Below are positions 60,629 through 64,000 of a stretch of DNA of 64,000 bases, piece after piece; the first letter of the stretch is position 1, and each line of letters starts with the position of its first letter. Source of the DNA: Desulfomicrobium sp. UBA5193 (GTDB lineage: Bacteria > Desulfobacterota > Desulfovibrionia > Desulfovibrionales > Desulfomicrobiaceae); assembly GCA_002412965.1 (NCBI GenBank), contig DHWB01000007.1:175962-239961 (forward strand), written 5' to 3'. The notes below the pieces were generated by a model. That model saw only the letters and a program-made list of their open reading frames with translations. It had not been told where the DNA came from and searched no databases. The position numbers and the translations under genes are program-made.

Positions 60629-61477
60629 CTACTGCAAATACTTGAAGAACTCACTTTCCGGAGTCAGGACAAACTGAGTCTGGTCTTTCATGGTTTTCTT
60701 GTATGCGTCCATGGTCCGTACAAACTCATAAAAATCGGGATCCTGCGAGAGCGCTTGCGCGTAGATGCCCGTTGCAGCGGCCTCACCCTCGCCTCGTGCA
60801 GATTCGGCGGCGCGACGCGCATCAGCCAAGAGAACTGCCCGCTGCCGATCAGCCAGAGTCGTGATCTTGGTGGCTTCTTCGCGTCCTTCCGAACGATACT
60901 GTTTGGCTTGGCGTTCACGTTCGGCTTGCATGCGGCCATAAATGGCCATCTGGTTCTCTTGAGGCAAATCTGTCCGCTTGATGCGGACATCAATTATAAA
61001 GATCCCATACTCGCTCAAAAGCACGTTGGCCTTGGTCGTCACTTCTTCCATGATTGACGAACGCTCAACGGCAACTATCTCTGTAAGGGTATAACGCCCC
61101 AAGGCCTCACGCATTTGAGAATAGACTATATCGTCAATGCGGGACAGACCGCCTTGGACATTCCGTACCGTTCGATAAAATAAAAGAGGATTGACAATTT
61201 TCCACCTCGAATAATTGTCGACAACCATGTTCTTCTTGTCTTTGGTGAGAATTTCCGCTGCAGGAGCGTCGTATTCAAGCACCCGAGAATCGAAAAAGAT
61301 GACATTCTGCACAAATGGAAGCTTAAAATGAAGTCCTGGAACGTAATCAGCGTTACCAACAGGCTTACCAAGTTGCAGAAGAATGGCCCGTTCTGTTTGA
61401 TCAACAACAAACACACATTGAAGGAGTAAAAAAACTGCTACGCCAATCCCGGCGATGGCAAATTGAATCGTTTTCAT
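60629..61477 (-). CDS. hflC: HflC, SPFH/band-7 membrane protease modulator
   Basis: A 282-residue inner-membrane protein with a single N-terminal membrane segment (IQFAIAGIGVAVFLLLQCVF) and a periplasmic SPFH domain (ERAILLQLGKPVG, DNYSRWKIVNPLLFYR). A long coiled helix follows (QAERERQAKQYRSEGREEAT). HflK-HflC forms a cage around FtsH and modulates its proteolysis. The start overlaps the hflK stop by one base. Confidence 0.95.
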   Translation of the reverse strand: MKTIQFAIAGIGVAVFLLLQCVFVVDQTERAILLQLGKPVGNADYVPGLHFKLPFVQNVIFFDSRVLEYDAPAAEILTKDKKNMVVDNYSRWKIVNPLLFYRTVRNVQGGLSRIDDIVYSQMREALGRYTLTEIVAVERSSIMEEVTTKANVLLSEYGIFIIDVRIKRTDLPQENQMAIYGRMQAERERQAKQYRSEGREEATKITTLADRQRAVLLADARRAAESARGEGEAAATGIYAQALSQDPDFYEFVRTMDAYKKTMKDQTQFVLTPESEFFKYLQ

Positions 61478-62559
61478 TATTGCACTCCTCCTTCTTTACC
61501 CTGTCCAGACACGGTCCCTTTACCGGACCGCTGCAGAGGCAAGTAGGGGAAGACGCGCTGCATGGACTCATTGGAAATAATAATTTTATCAACTTCAGGA
61601 CGAGAAAGTATCTCCTCCATCGTTTCAAGATAAATGCGTTTCTTGGTGATATCCTTTGCCTTGCGATATTCTTCCAGCACAAACAGAAAGCGGTCACTGT
61701 CGCCCTTGGCCTGAAGGATTTTCGTTTCCTTGTACGCCTGGGCCTGGTTAAGAATTGAGGCTGCTTCACCACGGGTCCGGGGAATCAGGTCATTTTCATA
61801 GGCCTCGGCCTCATTGATGAAACGACTTTTGTCCTCTTTGGCGCTGGCCACATCTTTGAAGGAATCAATGACCTGTTTTGGAGGGTGGACATCCTGAAGC
61901 TGCACCGCAACAACTCTGATCCCGTTCTGGTAGCTGTCCAGGATCTTTTGCAAAAGATCGCGCGTATCGTTTTGGATCGTCAATTTATCGTCGGTCAGAG
62001 CCGAATCGATCTTGTTGTAGCCAATAACCTCGCGCATGGCTGCTTCAGCCGCGTCCTTGACCGTCTTGTCCTGATTGGCGACGTTGAACAAATAGTCTTG
62101 AGCATTCTCGATCAAGAACTGGACTATGAATTGAACGTCGACAATGTTTTCATCACCCGTGAGCATGAGGGATTCTTCCGGGACCAATCGGAGTTGTGTA
62201 CCCGTTCCCGGGGTAAAAGCGGTGCTGCCACGAAAACCGACTTCAATCCTCTGAATCTTTGTGACTTGCGGGGTCAAAACCGATTCAAAAGGAAAAGGAA
62301 GTCGAAAATGCGGGCCTGGTTCGGTCGTACGATTATAAGCTCCAAATCGTTTGACCACGCCGACTTCATCAGGCTGGACGAGGTAAATTCCGCTCCCAAT
62401 CCAGAGCACAACCGCCGCCAAGACAATGATCCGCCACCCAGGCAGATTCATCTGTTTAAACTGTTTGACTTTTTCGTTTAAATCACCAAGATCCGGCCCA
62501 GGTATGGGGCCAGATTGCCTCTGCCTTTTTTCTTGTAGTTTTTCCCAGTCCCAGTTCAT
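61477..62559 (-). CDS. hflK: HflK, SPFH/band-7 membrane protease modulator
   Basis: A 360-residue partner of HflC. A short Pro/Gln-rich N-terminus (MNWDWEKLQEKRQRQSGPIP) precedes a membrane segment near residues 43-60. The SPFH domain (VVKRFGAYNRTTEPGPHFRL, DVQFIVQF) is followed by a coiled helix (EAASILNQAQAYKETK). Upstream of hflC, as usual. The 110-base gap to rnhA should hold both divergent promoters. Confidence 0.95.
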   Translation of the reverse strand: MNWDWEKLQEKRQRQSGPIPGPDLGDLNEKVKQFKQMNLPGWRIIVLAAVVLWIGSGIYLVQPDEVGVVKRFGAYNRTTEPGPHFRLPFPFESVLTPQVTKIQRIEVGFRGSTAFTPGTGTQLRLVPEESLMLTGDENIVDVQFIVQFLIENAQDYLFNVANQDKTVKDAAEAAMREVIGYNKIDSALTDDKLTIQNDTRDLLQKILDSYQNGIRVVAVQLQDVHPPKQVIDSFKDVASAKEDKSRFINEAEAYENDLIPRTRGEAASILNQAQAYKETKILQAKGDSDRFLFVLEEYRKAKDITKKRIYLETMEEILSRPEVDKIIISNESMQRVFPYLPLQRSGKGTVSGQGKEGGVQ

Positions 62560-62669
62560 AATGCACCTTCGTAAAAGACTCCTTACGCTAGGTCAAGAAA
62601 TCGAAGACGATACATGTTTTTTTAACGAAAACTTGCAGCCTCGTTTCAACGAGAAACAAAGAGTAGTCC

Positions 62670-63146
62670 ATGGCCGATACGGATGTAACAGTTTATACAG
62701 ATGGTTCAAGTCTTGGCAATCCAGGCCCAGGTGGATGGGGAGCCATTCTTGTCTGGTCTCAGAACCGCAAGGAGCTCAGCAAAGGATATGTCGAGACAAC
62801 AAACAATCGAATGGAAATTCGGGGCGTTATCCACGCTCTTTCGCACTTGAAACGCTCCTGCACTGTGCATATCCATACAGATTCACGTTATGTTTGCGAC
62901 GCGATTTCCAAAAAGTGGATCCAAACCTGGATTAAAAACGGATGGATGACCTCGGCCAAAAAACCGGTCAAAAACAGAGACCTTTGGGAAAGACTCCTCC
63001 CCCTCCTGCAATCACATAAAGTTTTTTTTCATTGGGTCAAAGCCCACGACGGACATCCGGAAAATGAACGGTGTGACGAACTGGCAAAAAATGCGGCAAA
63101 AACACCGGGACGAGTAGTGGATAAGGGATATGTGGCTAATATGTAG
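62670..63146 (+). CDS. rnhA: Ribonuclease HI
   Basis: A 158-residue enzyme that removes RNA from RNA-DNA hybrids, divergent from hflKC. The metal-binding acidic residues are visible in VYTDGSSLGNPG, NNRMEIRGV, IHTDSRYV and HPENERCDELA. The basic handle region is present (KKWIQTWIKNGWM). Length is complete. A hairpin follows the stop. Confidence 0.96.
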   Translation: MADTDVTVYTDGSSLGNPGPGGWGAILVWSQNRKELSKGYVETTNNRMEIRGVIHALSHLKRSCTVHIHTDSRYVCDAISKKWIQTWIKNGWMTSAKKPVKNRDLWERLLPLLQSHKVFFHWVKAHDGHPENERCDELAKNAAKTPGRVVDKGYVANM

Positions 63147-63153
63147 CAAGAGC

Positions 63154-63184
63154 GTGGAGTAGCCCATCAAAGTGGGTGCTCCAC
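63154..63184 (+). terminator. Possible terminator hairpin after rnhA
   Basis: GTGGAG and CTCCAC with an inner GCCCA/TGGGT pairing form an imperfect stem just after the rnhA stop. There is no clear T-run, so confidence is low. Confidence 0.4.
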
Positions 63185-63293
63185 AATTAACCGGCGTTCG
63201 TAATCAAGAATTGTTTGAAATCATGTCGCGGGCCTGACTAAGCGCATTTACGAATATCTTGACCGTCATTCACTCATCAAAGCAGGGCGCGAG

Positions 63294-63794
63294 CTAAAAA
63301 AGCAAGTCAACCGTTTGGACCAGAAAAAAGATCCCTATTCCAATTTTCACGGCCATACCAAGCACTTTGCCAACCATGGCCCCCCAGGCGGCCTGTTTCG
63401 CCTCGGCAAGAGGGCGTTTGTTCAACAGTTCAATTCCAAGACAGCCAAGGTAGGCTCCGCCGATTGCACCAGCAAGGGCGCCGAGGCCAAAAAGAAAAGG
63501 TGCACCCAACAGCGCTCCGGCTATTGCGCCTAAAATGGCACCCCAGTTGCCTGACCGGGAAGCTCCGTACTTCTGAGCCCCAATGGCTTGTAACCAAAAT
63601 TCTATGCATTCGCCCGCGAATGCCATCCCAGCAAATATCAGAAGAGTATTGAGAGAAAGAGTGGAGTCTGGCGCAAGCCAATCCCAGAGCGCAAGAATGG
63701 CGATGATGAACCAGTTTGCAGGGAGTCCGAAAATATGCGTGGAAAAAGCGAGAAGAAGAAAGAGGAGTGTAAGTGAGGAGATTATTGTGGTCAT
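63294..63794 (-). CDS. DUF456-family membrane protein
   Basis: A 166-residue inner-membrane protein with four or five hydrophobic segments. It has a central glycine zipper (GAILGAIAGALLGAPFLFGL, then GAIGGAYLG) typical of DUF456. The function is unknown. It starts 22 bases after the 5S rRNA end on the same strand, so it may be read from the rRNA operon unless a terminator lies in that short gap; a TTTTTT run (from 63810 on) is there. Confidence 0.88.
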   Translation of the reverse strand: MTTIISSLTLLFLLLAFSTHIFGLPANWFIIAILALWDWLAPDSTLSLNTLLIFAGMAFAGECIEFWLQAIGAQKYGASRSGNWGAILGAIAGALLGAPFLFGLGALAGAIGGAYLGCLGIELLNKRPLAEAKQAAWGAMVGKVLGMAVKIGIGIFFLVQTVDLLF

Positions 63795-63816
63795 AGAGAA
63801 GAGAGAATAAAAAAAG

Positions 63817-63932
63817 TCCTGGCGACGACCTACTTTCCCACCAGTGGACTGGCAGTATCATCGGCGCTGGAGGTCTTAACTTCCGAGTTCGGAATGGAAT
63901 CGGGTGGTACCCCTCCGCCGTGGTCACCAGGA
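63817..63932 (-). rRNA. rrf: 5S ribosomal RNA
   Basis: Reading the minus strand, the ends TCCTGG and CCAGGA pair as helix I. The conserved internal stretches CCGAACTCGGAAGTTAAG and GGTACCACCCGATTCC-like segment are present, and the length is about 116 bases. It follows the 23S end by about 33 bases, in the usual order. Confidence 0.95.
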
Positions 63933-63965
63933 CGAAATATATAAGAGAAACAGGTGAAGAGAGAG

Positions 63966-64000
63966 AGTTAAGACTCACGATCTATTAGTACCGGTCAGCT
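63966..64000 (-). rRNA. rrl: 23S ribosomal RNA, 3' end only
   Basis: On the minus strand, AGCTGACCGGTACTAATAGA is the conserved 3' terminal segment of 23S rRNA; it is followed by TCGTGAGTCTTAAC. Only about 35 bases lie in the window. The rest, and the 16S gene, would be to the right. The exact 3' end is approximate. Confidence 0.9.

Noticed and set aside
1..64000. CRISPR arrays, insertion sequences, prophage and tRNA genes
   Set aside because: None found: no spaced repeat array, transposase, integrase or cloverleaf was recognised on either strand.

Overview
The window reads as a piece of a sulfate-reducing Desulfobacterota chromosome, most likely order Desulfovibrionales and possibly Desulfomicrobium-like. 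The order-level call rests on dsrA-dsrB-dsrD-dsrN, dsrMKJOP, a 179-residue bacterioferritin of Desulfovibrio type and a CxxDxxC ferredoxin. The genus is a guess. No phage, insertion sequence, CRISPR array or tRNA was seen. The right edge enters an rRNA operon on the minus strand (23S 3' end, then 5S).

Layout. 1-4.7 kb: the N-terminal part of a PAS-domain protein (runs off the left edge), an MltF-like lytic transglycosylase, a possible leaderless 50-residue membrane protein and an OmpA-type lipoprotein. 4.7-15.3 kb: a ten-gene minus-strand operon, facing a divergent GntR regulator. It encodes a HisD/HpsN-like dehydrogenase, an aminotransferase, RidA, a D-cysteine desulfhydrase/CuyA-like lyase, an Asp/Glu-type racemase and a TauABC-like transporter with two ATPases and two permeases. 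I read it as a candidate organosulfonate (DHPS or cysteate) uptake and desulfonation operon. The sulfite it would release could feed the Dsr machinery encoded in the same window. Its two ATPases carry complementary degenerate motifs, which would give one canonical and one degenerate ATP site. 15.4-17 kb: bacterioferritin and an EamA transporter.

17.2-24.1 kb: four consecutive exported proteins of no family I recognise: a predicted outer-membrane beta-barrel, an Ig-like protein, a three-repeat protein and a large protein with a C-terminal CARDB-like domain. They look like one operon and are the best candidate for an undescribed surface system. 24.1-36.8 kb: tex, a small membrane protein, a flavin-binding Nim-like protein and a BKACE enzyme. 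Then come GNAT, NodB-like deacetylase and GT4 genes, converging on an opposite-strand module of two AMP-forming ligases, an ACP and a hydrolase. That combination resembles the accessory genes of exosortase loci, but no exosortase is present. A DUF1786 gene follows.

36.9-41.6 kb: the cbpA-cbpM-clpB chaperone operon and a YkgJ-like protein. 41.7-54.3 kb: the dissimilatory sulfite reduction region, all on the minus strand: dsrMKJOP with an RsbRD_N-like gene upstream, a ferredoxin, YkgJ/unknown/TPR genes, then dsrABDN. 54.7-63.8 kb: housekeeping genes lptD-mutL-purD-purE, hflKC, rnhA and a DUF456 membrane protein.

Gene starts were moved from the longest reading frame where a Shine-Dalgarno, a signal peptide or an ATGA overlap decides. 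Functions of named families are established knowledge; pathway assignments for the accessory operons are inference.
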